DNA of 64,000 nt. Origin: CAZSDW01 sp964605705 (lineage in GTDB: Bacteria > Fidelibacterota > UBA2242). Positions 19,187-28,668 of this stretch are shown here, piece after piece; position 1 is the stretch's first letter, and each line of letters opens with the position of its first letter. Location of the stretch: positions 1-64,000 of the forward strand of contig CAZSDW010000011.1 in assembly GCA_964605705.1 (NCBI GenBank), read 5' to 3'. A program made the translations under genes and the position numbers. The notes below the pieces were generated by a model that saw nothing but the letters and a program-made list of their open reading frames with translations, did not search any database and was not told where the DNA came from.

Positions 19187-22009
19187 TTACAGCGAGAATT
19201 TCAGTCCCGCATTAATCCACCAGGAATAAGATTCTCTTTGGATTGGGCGGTTCGATTTACCCAAATAATACCTCAGGTAGGAATCATTGAGATTGATTGC
19301 CTGAGCATATACCTGAAGTTTACCAAATAGTTTCTGGCTTGCGGAGAAATCCCACTGAATATGATTATCGTAATAGATATCTTCGTCCTCATCCTCTCCT
19401 AATTCGGACAAGTACTTCCCATGGTAGTTCATGCTTAATCGACCACTGAATCCGCCTTGTTCATAACTCAAAGCAAAATTAGCCATACTGGCAGATTGAC
19501 CCGCCAGAGGCAGGTCTTCACGTTCACCAACTGTTGCTGTTGAGGTTGTATAAGTATAATTACCGTAGATGCCGAGGTTTTTCAGCACGCCTGGTAAAAA
19601 AGTGAGATGTTGTTGCCAATGGATTTCAAAACCGAACAAACTCGCTTTTTCTCCCTGAATCCACGATGAAACCTCGAATTCCGGATAGTTTGGATCATCA
19701 TCGGGTTTATCATAGACAAACGGATAGATAATTTTATCCATCGATTTCAAGAAAATACCACCGGACAGGATACCAATATTCTGGAAATAATGTTCACCTA
19801 AAAAATCAAAATTCATAGAGGTAGTGGGAACCAGATCCGGATTTCCAACTTCCATCTCTTCATCTTCCCAATAGATCAACTTGTACGGAACGAGAGTTTC
19901 ATAATCCGGACGAGCGATACCTGTCGTAAAGGCTGCCCGAATGTTAGTTCTTTCGGTTGCGCGATAACGTAAATGTACCATCGGTAGAAAATGTGAAAAA
20001 TTAGCCTCATTTTCGCTCTCTATCGTTTCCTGGTAGTCACCTTCATCATCAAATATGACTTCATGCCCTTTATAATCTGTCTGGGTAATTTCATGCCGGA
20101 AACCGCCCAGCAGCATCAGCTTTCCCAAATTGACAGTTGTCATTCCATAATAAGCATAGACATCTTCAGTAGCGTCATAGGTTGCTCCATAGGTGTCGTC
20201 ATAGAGCAGTTCTCCTTCTAAAAGACCACTCTCACGATTATCAATAAACCAGTCCCTGACTTTTTCCGGATTCGGCGCCTCCAAGCCGGGATATTCATCG
20301 CCAAACAATCCATCTCTCTTGGCTTCACTGAACTGATCCATGATAACATCATCATCACCTTCCCAGCCATATTCCCAGATATTTTCATTGCGATCTTTCT
20401 TTTTCATGACTGTCTTACCACCAAATTTGAAAGTCGCCTGATTACCTGCCAGACTATAGGGCATTTCAAAATTGAACTCTGCGCCAATGTCCCGGTTGGT
20501 AGTTTTTGTGGTGTCTGCCTCCAGTTCATCGAAAACGTAATTAGCACGATTGTATTCGTAACCATCTGCCAGACCTACTATACTCCAATGAGGCAAATCT
20601 CTATCGGATAAATCCAAATTGATCTCAGGTTCTTCATCCATTTCAAAGGCATATCCCAATTTATCCGGTTCTTCTTCCTGGGCGTATCCGTAAGAAAGCC
20701 GGTAATCAATTTTAAACTTTGAAAACTGATTCACACCACCTGCCATAAAATTATATAACATCTGGGTCTGAGTCCGGTCCTTGATTTCAGAGGCAAAAGC
20801 TGCTTCGGGACTATTGGTCGGTGAATTATAAAAATCTGCATTATCCGGATCTATTACCATGGCACGGCGGACTTCGACATCATTATAGTTTGTAAAAAGT
20901 CCGGAAACGTAGAATTTACTGTCCTGACTCAGTAAAAAATCAAGATTTCCCGAAAGGGTCATACGATCACGTGTCAGCATATAATCCCGAAGTTCCAGTG
21001 TCTTCATCGCCCAGTCATATTCGCCGCCGCTGGCATCATCAACGCCACCCCAGTCAATTTCATTGTTGTTTGAGGCTCTGTTATTTCTCTGAAAACTGCC
21101 GCTCAGCATCAAGCCGATGTTTTTATCTGCACCAAAGCGGTCTCCATAATTCAGACCAACCTGATAGTTCCCTTTACCAGCCAGATTGTTGTAGCCACTA
21201 CCCAACGTGCCACTTAATACTTTTCCCGGGTAATCCAACGCACTTTTTGTTTTAAGATTAACAGCTCCACCAATAGCATCTCCATCCATATCCGGTGTAA
21301 TTGCCTTGGTAACTTCGATCCCAGCCAGATTATCAGCGGATATTACATCCAGCGCAACACTGCGATCCCCACCTTCGGGTGATGGAATTTTAACACCATT
21401 AATAGAAGTTGAATTCATCCGGGGCGATGTTCCACGTACCAGAACATAACGACCTTCTCCCTGGTCTCTCGCGATTGACACACCCGGTATACGTTGCAGT
21501 ACTTCGGCAGAATTTACATCCGGAAAGAGTTGCATCTGTTCTTCATCAACAATGCTTTTAATATTTTCTGCGGTTTTCTGCTGGCTCAATGCCTTCGCCT
21601 GCCCCTGCCGTAATCCTTTAACCACTACTTCACTCATTTCAATACTACTAACGTCAAGGTTTACTTGCATTGTCACACGCTTCTTTGATTCTGAAATTGC
21701 GACAGATTCGGAATATTTATCATATCCCACATAAGATACAGTCACCTCATAGTCACCTAACGGTACATTCATTATGCAAAAGTAACCTGTTCGGTCTGTC
21801 GCAGCCCCAAAATTTGTCCCGGCAAGCAAAACATTCGCGCCAGGTAAATAATCACCCGAGCTTGCATCAACGACTCTTCCTTCAATGCATCCCTTCACAT
21901 CCGCGTAAAGCGAAACTGGCAAAGTTAAAAAACACAAAACCATTAATACGGCAAATACGGAATAGAATAATCGATTCCAATTGCCACTGTTTACAGATTT
22001 CATAACCAT
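19187..22009 (-). CDS. TonB-dependent receptor with carboxypeptidase-like N-terminal domain
   Basis: A 940-aa outer-membrane active transporter. A signal peptide (about 1-36) is followed by a CarboxypepD-regulatory-like domain (about 38-118), a plug domain (VLQRIPGVSIARDQGEG, SINGVKIPSP, PDMDGDAIGGAVNLKT) and a 22-strand barrel ending in the aromatic GLKFSL. The PDMDGDAIGGAVN motif fits the TonB-Xanth-Caul subgroup rather than SusC; no SusD partner is present. The ATG at 22009 has an excellent GGAGGG ribosome site. Its position between the metallophosphoesterases and the phytase suggests that phytate, lower inositol phosphates or inositol is the imported ligand. Confidence 0.9.
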   Translation of the reverse strand: MVMKSVNSGNWNRLFYSVFAVLMVLCFLTLPVSLYADVKGCIEGRVVDASSGDYLPGANVLLAGTNFGAATDRTGYFCIMNVPLGDYEVTVSYVGYDKYSESVAISESKKRVTMQVNLDVSSIEMSEVVVKGLRQGQAKALSQQKTAENIKSIVDEEQMQLFPDVNSAEVLQRIPGVSIARDQGEGRYVLVRGTSPRMNSTSINGVKIPSPEGGDRSVALDVISADNLAGIEVTKAITPDMDGDAIGGAVNLKTKSALDYPGKVLSGTLGSGYNNLAGKGNYQVGLNYGDRFGADKNIGLMLSGSFQRNNRASNNNEIDWGGVDDASGGEYDWAMKTLELRDYMLTRDRMTLSGNLDFLLSQDSKFYVSGLFTNYNDVEVRRAMVIDPDNADFYNSPTNSPEAAFASEIKDRTQTQMLYNFMAGGVNQFSKFKIDYRLSYGYAQEEEPDKLGYAFEMDEEPEINLDLSDRDLPHWSIVGLADGYEYNRANYVFDELEADTTKTTNRDIGAEFNFEMPYSLAGNQATFKFGGKTVMKKKDRNENIWEYGWEGDDDVIMDQFSEAKRDGLFGDEYPGLEAPNPEKVRDWFIDNRESGLLEGELLYDDTYGATYDATEDVYAYYGMTTVNLGKLMLLGGFRHEITQTDYKGHEVIFDDEGDYQETIESENEANFSHFLPMVHLRYRATERTNIRAAFTTGIARPDYETLVPYKLIYWEDEEMEVGNPDLVPTTSMNFDFLGEHYFQNIGILSGGIFLKSMDKIIYPFVYDKPDDDPNYPEFEVSSWIQGEKASLFGFEIHWQQHLTFLPGVLKNLGIYGNYTYTTSTATVGEREDLPLAGQSASMANFALSYEQGGFSGRLSMNYHGKYLSELGEDEDEDIYYDNHIQWDFSASQKLFGKLQVYAQAINLNDSYLRYYLGKSNRPIQRESYSWWINAGLKFSL

Positions 22010-22120
22010 CTTTACCCTCCTATAATTTTTGGTTTGGAAACTGGTCCAATCTGTTGTTTCTTTATCTTTTTAATTGCTCTTCTGAACACTCCTCCTTTCA
22101 AATAAAATAAATTATTGCCC

Positions 22121-23290
22121 TCAATTTAAAATCTCTGTATATGTCAACTGATATTGTCCACCCCGTGCATCATTACGATATACTTCTGCCCTGACCGGTT
22201 TTTCAAGCACTATCCGCACAAATGAACTTTGGGTCAAAAGCCCGCTGGCTTCGAAATCCTCATCATATTGGCGCCGCAAACTATCATTATCCCGATAATT
22301 GCGGTAAAATTCCAGTAACAACGGAAAAGCAGCTGTGTCACTGATTTTCTTATATCCTACATCTCCCGTCAGTCCGGCATAATCGAGCACTTTTTTCAGA
22401 TTGTATTCCTGTCCTTTGAAATAATCCATCAGCACGGATTCCTCGGAGCGGTTTTTATTATCTGGTAATTGCATCCGCTCATATATCTGATTGAACACAA
22501 CATCCGGAAACAAGCCTTCGGTCCCCCGGGCATGACCGGCATCGATTTGCCATACTCCGTTAATTCTTCCAATGGATGTGTTGTGGGTATGTCCGGTCAG
22601 GTATGCTGTCACATTGTATTTCCGCATTAATTGAAGAAACCGTGCGGCGCTCTGCGGATATTTATCCAGCGAGTCCCCCTGATGACGAATCCTGCCGTTG
22701 CCCATATCCGGCATGGAGACCAGTGGCTCATGTCCGGCCACAAAGATGAAGGGTTTTGTGGTGCTTTTCAGATCCTCTTCCAGCCATGCCAGTAACTCCG
22801 GAACCATATTACCATCAGTACCGATATCCGAGACACCGTCGAAATATTGATTCAGAACAGCAATATGACAATCGCCAACTTCAAAGGCATAGGTCGTCTC
22901 TTCACAACCCACTGGACCTTTACGAACGATATTGGGCAAAGATTTTTCACCGGCATTGATTGCCCGCAAATAATCGATATACGCCTGATCTTCAAGTTCG
23001 TGATTGCCCATAGCCGGGTACCACAAATAATCTTCACCCAAAACCTGACTAATCAATTCTCGGGAGGCATCCGGTGGTTCTATATCACCAGGACTAATCA
23101 TAAACATCCCAGCACCAAGTTCTTTTATGGCTAATAATGCCCCGAGAAAATATTCTTCAGTACGATATTCCGGCATCGCGGTATATCGCCAGTCCACTGC
23201 CATCATAAAAGATTGTGGTTCAGACGCCGGTTGACATGCCGAAAAGGCTGCCAGTAAGATCATTAAAATGATTATTATACGGTATTTCAC
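22121..23290 (-). CDS. Metallophosphoesterase lipoprotein (paralog 1)
   Basis: A 389-aa calcineurin-like phosphoesterase exported as a lipoprotein (signal ends FSAC, C19). Metal-site motifs: GD (68-69), GNHE (95-98), GHEP (186-189) and GHTH (233-236). The first motif, normally D-x-H, reads D33-W-R35, so one usual histidine ligand is replaced. It starts at GTG 23290. It is a tandem paralog of the next gene (shared GNGRIRHQGDSLDKY and C-terminal PVR.EVYR/DVYR segments). In this context it may dephosphorylate lower inositol phosphates made by the phytase; the true substrate is unproven. Confidence 0.85.
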   Translation of the reverse strand: MKYRIIIILMILLAAFSACQPASEPQSFMMAVDWRYTAMPEYRTEEYFLGALLAIKELGAGMFMISPGDIEPPDASRELISQVLGEDYLWYPAMGNHELEDQAYIDYLRAINAGEKSLPNIVRKGPVGCEETTYAFEVGDCHIAVLNQYFDGVSDIGTDGNMVPELLAWLEEDLKSTTKPFIFVAGHEPLVSMPDMGNGRIRHQGDSLDKYPQSAARFLQLMRKYNVTAYLTGHTHNTSIGRINGVWQIDAGHARGTEGLFPDVVFNQIYERMQLPDNKNRSEESVLMDYFKGQEYNLKKVLDYAGLTGDVGYKKISDTAAFPLLLEFYRNYRDNDSLRRQYDEDFEASGLLTQSSFVRIVLEKPVRAEVYRNDARGGQYQLTYTEILN

Positions 23291-23344
23291 TGTGAGTTTC
23301 CCATTTTGAATATTGTTAATTAAAAAACAAAGATTGACGTCTGT

Positions 23345-24550
23345 TTAATTCAGATAGACAGTGTGCATCAATTTATATTCACCGCCTTTTGCATCATCAC
23401 GGTAAACATCGACCCTGACCGGTTCTTCAAGTGTGATCTTAAGGAAAGTGCTTCGCGATAAATCATAATTCTTATAGAATGTATCTGTATATTTTTGCAA
23501 CATTTGGGGATCGTTTTCACAATTTTCATAAAATTCATAAACGTAGAGCAATCCCTGTTGATCGGATAGTTTTTTATAGTGAATCCCTTTGCTTAACTCG
23601 GTATAGTACAGCACCTTTTTAATATCATAAGAGTCCAATGAGTAAAATTCCGCAATCAAATCCCGGGCAGATTTACCCGGCTTTAATTCTGTTTGGATAT
23701 AATGTGTTAATTCCTGAAATAAAAATTCCGGAAACGGGTTTTCAATCCCATACGCATGCCCGGAATCCACCTGCCACAATCCGTTGATTTTACAGATCGA
23801 AGCGCCATGAGTATGACCATTGAAAATAGCCCGGACATTATACTTTTTCAGGAGTTCCCGCAATTTATAGGCATTACGATAGTATTTATCCAGTGAATCT
23901 CCCTGATGCCGAATTCTGCCGTTATCCATATCCGGCAGAGCGATGAGGGGCTCATGAGCTGCCACGAACAGGAATGGTTTATCAGTGCTACTCAGATCCT
24001 TTTCCAGCCACTCCAGCAGCTCGGGTACAACATCGCCATCAGTCCCATGATCGGATTCGCCGTCGAAATAGACATTAATAACAGCAACATGGCAATTGTC
24101 AATTTCAATTGAATACATGGTCTCTACACTGCCCGACGGGCCGGAACGCACCACATAAGGTAACGAATTTCCACCACGGTTATATTCCCGAAAATATGTC
24201 ATCGTTGCCGGATCTTCAATATCATGATTGCCGACAGCCGGATACCAGGGGTAATTTTCGCCAAGTACTTCTGCCACTAATTCCCTGGTGGCGTGCACTG
24301 GATCGAGATCGCCGGGGCTGAGCATAAACGCACCTTTTCCAGCTGCCTCAATTGCATCTAATGCTCCCAGATAAAATTCGGGTCTGTGATATCTTTCGGT
24401 CGCTTTATATCGCTGGTCCTGAGCAACAATAAAAGAAATAGGTTTATCGGCAGTGCTGCATAAAAAGAATACTGTCAGCACCATACCCAGAAAAAGTGCA
24501 ATAAAAATAATATTGCGTGTACGTTTCATGATAGTGTTTCCTCCACTCAT
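23345..24550 (-). CDS. Metallophosphoesterase, exported (paralog 2)
   Basis: A 401-aa paralog of the neighbouring phosphoesterase with the same motif order (SPGDL, VGNHDIED, AAHEPL, NGHTHG) and the same altered first motif, D45-Q-R47. A hydrophobic N-terminus shows export, but FFLC is a poor lipobox, so it may be soluble in the periplasm. The ATG at 24550 overlaps the stop of the PfkB gene (ATGA), which implies translational coupling; an ATG at 24529 behind GGAGG is an alternative that gives a cleaner signal peptide. It probably works with the phytase on inositol phosphates, by context. Confidence 0.83.
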   Translation of the reverse strand: MSGGNTIMKRTRNIIFIALFLGMVLTVFFLCSTADKPISFIVAQDQRYKATERYHRPEFYLGALDAIEAAGKGAFMLSPGDLDPVHATRELVAEVLGENYPWYPAVGNHDIEDPATMTYFREYNRGGNSLPYVVRSGPSGSVETMYSIEIDNCHVAVINVYFDGESDHGTDGDVVPELLEWLEKDLSSTDKPFLFVAAHEPLIALPDMDNGRIRHQGDSLDKYYRNAYKLRELLKKYNVRAIFNGHTHGASICKINGLWQVDSGHAYGIENPFPEFLFQELTHYIQTELKPGKSARDLIAEFYSLDSYDIKKVLYYTELSKGIHYKKLSDQQGLLYVYEFYENCENDPQMLQKYTDTFYKNYDLSRSTFLKITLEEPVRVDVYRDDAKGGEYKLMHTVYLN

Positions 24551-25431
24551 GAATATTTCCTCTGAATTAATGTTTCCACATCTTCAATGGATCGTAAAAA
24601 GGGCGAATCAGACTCCATCTTTAGGCTCGTCACCGCCGCCGACCAGATAATTGCTGTTTCAGGAGGAGCAAACAGTCGTTTGGCAACATACGATGCGATA
24701 CAGGTATCTCCACGTCCACTACGACCTATAAGTTCTTTCGGATGAAATTCGGCCTCGTGGAATTCGCCATCAGCATATACCAGAATACCGCTGCGATGTG
24801 TCAAAACAATTTCTTTTGGGCCCCAGGATGCCAACATTTTCGCAGCGGTTTTCAAATCCGTCTCGCCAGTCAGGGATTCTGCCTCAACCGTATCTGCTTT
24901 CAGAATATCCAGCATTGCCAGTACCTTTTTTTTCTGAGGCCAATTGGTATTTATCAGCCTTGACTGATTCCCAATCTCACGGACAAAGCCCTGGGCATCT
25001 GCGACCAGTAATCCCTGACGAGTATTCTTTAATACTTCTACAACATAGACCGGGACTTCGTCCCGAATGGAAGCATTTATCAAAAACGCCTTGGCTTCCA
25101 ATCCATCAAACTGATCAGTTGTAAAGGAACCCGCCGTGACCGGGCAAGTCAGGATTCGTTCGTCAACATTGGCAGAGGGATAATCCAGAATCATTTGGGT
25201 TGATGAGGAGACATAGCTGGGATACACATCCACGCCTATCTTTTCCAATTTATCAACTACGTGTGAATCTGACTTAGCCAATCGGGTCACGGCGGCGACT
25301 TTCAATCCTAATCCAGCGGCAGCATGCGCCCCATAATTAAATCCGCCACCATCCACATGTCGTCTAACGCCGTTTGTAATTATCGTATCACTGGTATAAT
25401 TTCCAAATATCAACACATCATAAAATTTCAT
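24547..25431 (-). CDS. PfkB-family kinase, candidate inositol or KDG kinase
   Basis: A 294-aa ribokinase-fold sugar kinase. The N-terminal GNYTSDTIITNG and GGGFNYGAHAA segments give the substrate-binding part. The PfkB signature 2 region is GRSGRGDTCIASY, with catalytic D242; the usual GAGD is GRGD here. PfkB members that phosphorylate myo-inositol are known in archaea and plants, and KDG kinases are also PfkB; both would fit an inositol locus, and sequence alone does not decide. It is coupled to the phosphoesterase by an ATGA overlap and lies 21 bases after the organophosphate permease gene. Confidence 0.8.
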   Translation of the reverse strand: MKFYDVLIFGNYTSDTIITNGVRRHVDGGGFNYGAHAAAGLGLKVAAVTRLAKSDSHVVDKLEKIGVDVYPSYVSSSTQMILDYPSANVDERILTCPVTAGSFTTDQFDGLEAKAFLINASIRDEVPVYVVEVLKNTRQGLLVADAQGFVREIGNQSRLINTNWPQKKKVLAMLDILKADTVEAESLTGETDLKTAAKMLASWGPKEIVLTHRSGILVYADGEFHEAEFHPKELIGRSGRGDTCIASYVAKRLFAPPETAIIWSAAVTSLKMESDSPFLRSIEDVETLIQRKYS

Positions 25432-25452
25432 ACCGATATAAACCTTCCCGTT

Positions 25453-26805
25453 TTAATCTGTAACTTTTACTTTCCATAATGTCGCTGCGAGTATCATGGA
25501 TACAATCGACGAGCCGATCCAATAATAAATCACTTTTGAGAAATCATAGGACAGGACACCATTAATCGTACTGCTGCCCTGATCAATTAAAAAACCACTA
25601 ACCTGGTCTTGTAAACCGGCACCGATATAACTGAAAATACCAATAAATCCCATCGCGCTGCCAGCAGCCTTTTTCGAGGCAATGTCAATGGCAAATAATC
25701 CACCCAACGAAGCCAGTAAACCGCTCATGGTAAAACCATAACAGATGAACGCCACCATGACCAATCCTGGATGATTCGGTGCGCTGAAAAAGATAACAGA
25801 TAACGCTGTCAATTCTATTAAACCATAAATCAGTGTAACCGGCGGACGACGCGCTTTAAAGAACTTATCGGATACGAAGCCATAGACGATACACCCCAAT
25901 ATGCCGGCGACCGTATTCAATCCCAGAATTCCCCCCGTTTCCATCAGGGAATAACCTTTGGCTTCCTGAAGGTAAAGTACGCCCCAACTATTGATAGCAT
26001 ATCGGGTCATATAGAGAGACGCACTGGCTAATCCTAAGACCCAGATGGCTGGTGTCTTCAGAACCTGCAATTGTGCTTTGCCAGTCCTGACGCTCTTTCC
26101 GCTTTCTGTCACCGGTATGACACTTGAATCCTTTTTCCAATCGGCAACTAAAGGAAGACCCAAAGTGCGCGGTTTGTCCTGTAGTGTCAGGTAAATGAGT
26201 CCGGAAAGTACAATGCAAAAAATTCCGGGGACGATAAATCCTGCCCGCCAGCCCCAATACGCCACAATCGTCGATGTTACTACAAAGGTTAGTCCTTCAC
26301 CAATATTATGCCCGGTGCTCCAAATCCCGTAGTATCGACCTCGTTCTGATTTGCTAAACCAGTTGGAAAGCGTGACGGCACCGGTTGGCGCGCCAAAAGA
26401 CTGAAACCAGCCGTTCATTCCCCACAAAACAATCCAAACCCATAAAATTGTCGACGAACCCATGGCGATATTGACCAACGCTGACATCAGAACCCCAAAA
26501 GCAAAGAACCGCTTTACGTTGGCATGGTCCGCCAAAAAACCATTTGTGAATTTACCGAATGCATAAGCATACAACAGAGCTGAACCAATGTTCCCAAGGT
26601 CCATAGCTGTGAAAATACCGGCATCAAGAATTGGTTTTTTGACCATATTCAGCGCCAGACGTAAGGTATATGCCAAACCGTACCCGATCGAAATCGCCAG
26701 CATGACAGATAAACGATATTTTTTAAACAACCGATCGACTGTTATCTTATCTTTGATTAGAGGTTGTTCTATTCCGGTCGTGAAGAAGCGTAATATTCGG
26801 TTCAT
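25453..26805 (-). CDS. Organophosphate:phosphate antiporter-type MFS permease (GlpT/UhpT-like)
   Basis: A 450-aa, 12-helix MFS protein of the OPA family. The N-terminus shows the family pattern FKKYRLSVMLAISIGYGLAY, then MDLGNIGSALLYAYAFGKF and GFLADHANVKRFF. OPA members exchange phosphate for organophosphates such as glycerol 3-phosphate or hexose 6-phosphate. Placed between a phosphatase/kinase pair and inositol catabolic genes, it is a candidate importer of an inositol monophosphate; this is inference. The ATG at 26805 has AGGAAA in front and is 29 bases after the dehydrogenase gene. Confidence 0.85.
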   Translation of the reverse strand: MNRILRFFTTGIEQPLIKDKITVDRLFKKYRLSVMLAISIGYGLAYTLRLALNMVKKPILDAGIFTAMDLGNIGSALLYAYAFGKFTNGFLADHANVKRFFAFGVLMSALVNIAMGSSTILWVWIVLWGMNGWFQSFGAPTGAVTLSNWFSKSERGRYYGIWSTGHNIGEGLTFVVTSTIVAYWGWRAGFIVPGIFCIVLSGLIYLTLQDKPRTLGLPLVADWKKDSSVIPVTESGKSVRTGKAQLQVLKTPAIWVLGLASASLYMTRYAINSWGVLYLQEAKGYSLMETGGILGLNTVAGILGCIVYGFVSDKFFKARRPPVTLIYGLIELTALSVIFFSAPNHPGLVMVAFICYGFTMSGLLASLGGLFAIDIASKKAAGSAMGFIGIFSYIGAGLQDQVSGFLIDQGSSTINGVLSYDFSKVIYYWIGSSIVSMILAATLWKVKVTD

Positions 26806-26834
26806 TCAACTTTCCTGCTCTGTTAAATCAGATG

Positions 26835-27878
26835 TCATGGTTTAAGTACAATTTTCATCGCTTTTTTGGGAATATGCTGCATGGTGCCCAGATCCAGTCC
26901 GAGCTTTCTAAATGCCGCCGGACCATCTTTCAATGGAATTGTTTCTGTAAAGAAATTATCCATCTCCAGTTTTCCAGAACTCAGCAGTTTGATTGACGGT
27001 ACTATTGTATTCTGACCAATATACGTTCCCAGAATTTTAATGGCGTTTCTGGTCACGGTATATGGATCGATTGTGGCTTTACAGCTGCTGTCCATTCCAA
27101 AAGCCAGAATTTTTCCGCCGGCTGTCACATATTTCAGAGCATTTTCCAATTGAGTGCCCACGGCATCGATAACGATATCAAATTTTTTACCGTTGGTCAA
27201 TTTGATAACCTCTTCTTCCAGATCGCATTCTTCCGGGTTGAATACCGGCACATCGAATTTTTTAGCAATCTCAATTCGGAAGGGATCAATTTCAGTCACG
27301 ACAACACTGGCGGCAACATTTTTTGCAATAGCGGTGAACAGATAACCAATTGGTCCGCAACCCAGTACCAATACAGAGTCATAACACTGCATTTGGACGG
27401 TGTTCATTCCATTTAAAACCGTCCCCAATGTCTCTACCTGTGTGCCAACGATATCGTCGATAGATTCGGGGATTTTAAAACAGACATCTTCGGTCGCCAG
27501 AGTATATTCGGCAAAGCCGCCGTTCTTAAATACTCCCAGGGTACGGTTTTTTAATTCCACACACTGACTACTCATCCCTATTCTGCAATATTCACACAGT
27601 CCACAACGGGAATTATTATCCAGCGCAATCCAATCACCTTTTTTCACCGCGGTGACTTCACTGCCAATCTCGACAACTGTGCCGCAAAATTCATGTCCGA
27701 GTACGGTGTTCTCTTTATAAGCATGTTTCCCTTCAAGAATCTTGACGTCGGAACCACAGATACCACAAGAAGAAACTTTTACCAGGACCTGGTTAGATTT
27801 TGTTACTTTGGGAACTGGTATTTTTTCACAGACTATTTTTCCAACATCCTTAAATACCAGTGCATTCATCATTTCCAT
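26835..27878 (-). CDS. Zinc-dependent medium-chain dehydrogenase
   Basis: A 347-aa MDR-superfamily NAD(P)-dependent alcohol dehydrogenase. The catalytic zinc site is in SSCGICGSDVK (C38, C41) and GHE (61-63); the structural zinc site has C92, C95, C98 and C106. The Rossmann motif is VLGCGPIGYLF. It resembles threonine/sorbitol-dehydrogenase-type members. In this operon it could oxidise an inositol isomer, or reduce a later keto-uronate such as tagaturonate, whose reductase is otherwise missing here. The ATG at 27878 follows GGAGAAAACAT. Confidence 0.87.
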   Translation of the reverse strand: MEMMNALVFKDVGKIVCEKIPVPKVTKSNQVLVKVSSCGICGSDVKILEGKHAYKENTVLGHEFCGTVVEIGSEVTAVKKGDWIALDNNSRCGLCEYCRIGMSSQCVELKNRTLGVFKNGGFAEYTLATEDVCFKIPESIDDIVGTQVETLGTVLNGMNTVQMQCYDSVLVLGCGPIGYLFTAIAKNVAASVVVTEIDPFRIEIAKKFDVPVFNPEECDLEEEVIKLTNGKKFDIVIDAVGTQLENALKYVTAGGKILAFGMDSSCKATIDPYTVTRNAIKILGTYIGQNTIVPSIKLLSSGKLEMDNFFTETIPLKDGPAAFRKLGLDLGTMQHIPKKAMKIVLKP

Positions 27879-27911
27879 ATGTTTTCTCCATTCTTAAAGA
27901 ATTTTATTTTG

Positions 27912-28661
27912 TTACAATAATAGTTGTATCCCCATGGTACTCCACAATCTTGTTTCCTCATTGTGGCTTTGGATATTTTTCCCGACAGAGTAGTAAGACG
28001 ATACATTTTCTGAAAGCTCCCAGGTAAAACCAATATTCACCATCGGCTCAACTAATTCCAGCGATGATTCCTGGATACAAGTATGCCATTCAGCAAGCAG
28101 CTCAAGATGATGAAAAGGAAATGCTGCCGCTAAACCAGCTTCCCACTCGCCAGATTCTCCCTGGGTCCAAACATGTCCAGCCTCCACGGTCATTCCAAAC
28201 GACGACCACTCATTATGCCACTCCAGAGGTAGTATAAATTCCGCCCCATTTGCTGATTGAAACGGAAGGTTTATCTTTGGGTAACATGAAAAGCTTGGCC
28301 CACGGAAAGTCATGCGCTCCCAAAATCGGTATTTAATACCTAATTCAACACTATTAAAACCTCTATCAAACTGGCTGTTTTTATTATAGGTAAAGGCATA
28401 GGGCAGTCCCATTGTCAGCTGCACAAAATCGCCTAAACCATAATTAATATCGAAAAGGGGAACCTGCCAATCATCGTGTAAAACAGCATGTTCCAAAGAG
28501 CCCATAATATTAATTTCCCAATTACCGTTGCCCGGTGTATCGGTATCATTAATAAGAAGGGGAGGACTGCTCTGGGCAAAAATAATTTGTAGCTTCAAAA
28601 TGAATATTAGAATCATCATAAGACTGCCAATTTTATGGCGCATTTTAATGACAATATTCAT
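27912..28661 (-). CDS. Small outer-membrane beta-barrel-like protein
   Basis: A 249-aa exported protein (signal peptide ending near IIFAQS) with alternating aromatic/polar strands throughout (GNWEINIMGSLEH, FVQLTMGLPYAFTYN, VEAGHVWTQGESGEWEAG). It resembles the uncharacterised outer-membrane barrels annotated as transporter-like or MetA-pathway proteins; no function is claimed. The ATG at 28661 is preferred; a TTG at 28676 overlaps the iolO stop. Its place inside the iol operon suggests a porin-like role for entry of inositol or its phosphates. Confidence 0.65.
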   Translation of the reverse strand: MNIVIKMRHKIGSLMMILIFILKLQIIFAQSSPPLLINDTDTPGNGNWEINIMGSLEHAVLHDDWQVPLFDINYGLGDFVQLTMGLPYAFTYNKNSQFDRGFNSVELGIKYRFWERMTFRGPSFSCYPKINLPFQSANGAEFILPLEWHNEWSSFGMTVEAGHVWTQGESGEWEAGLAAAFPFHHLELLAEWHTCIQESSLELVEPMVNIGFTWELSENVSSYYSVGKNIQSHNEETRLWSTMGIQLLL

Positions 28662-28668
28662 ATCTGAT

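Noticed and set aside
19187..22009. SusC/SusD polysaccharide locus
   Set aside because: The receptor has TonB-Xanth-Caul features and no SusD-like gene is adjacent; neighbouring genes are phosphatases.
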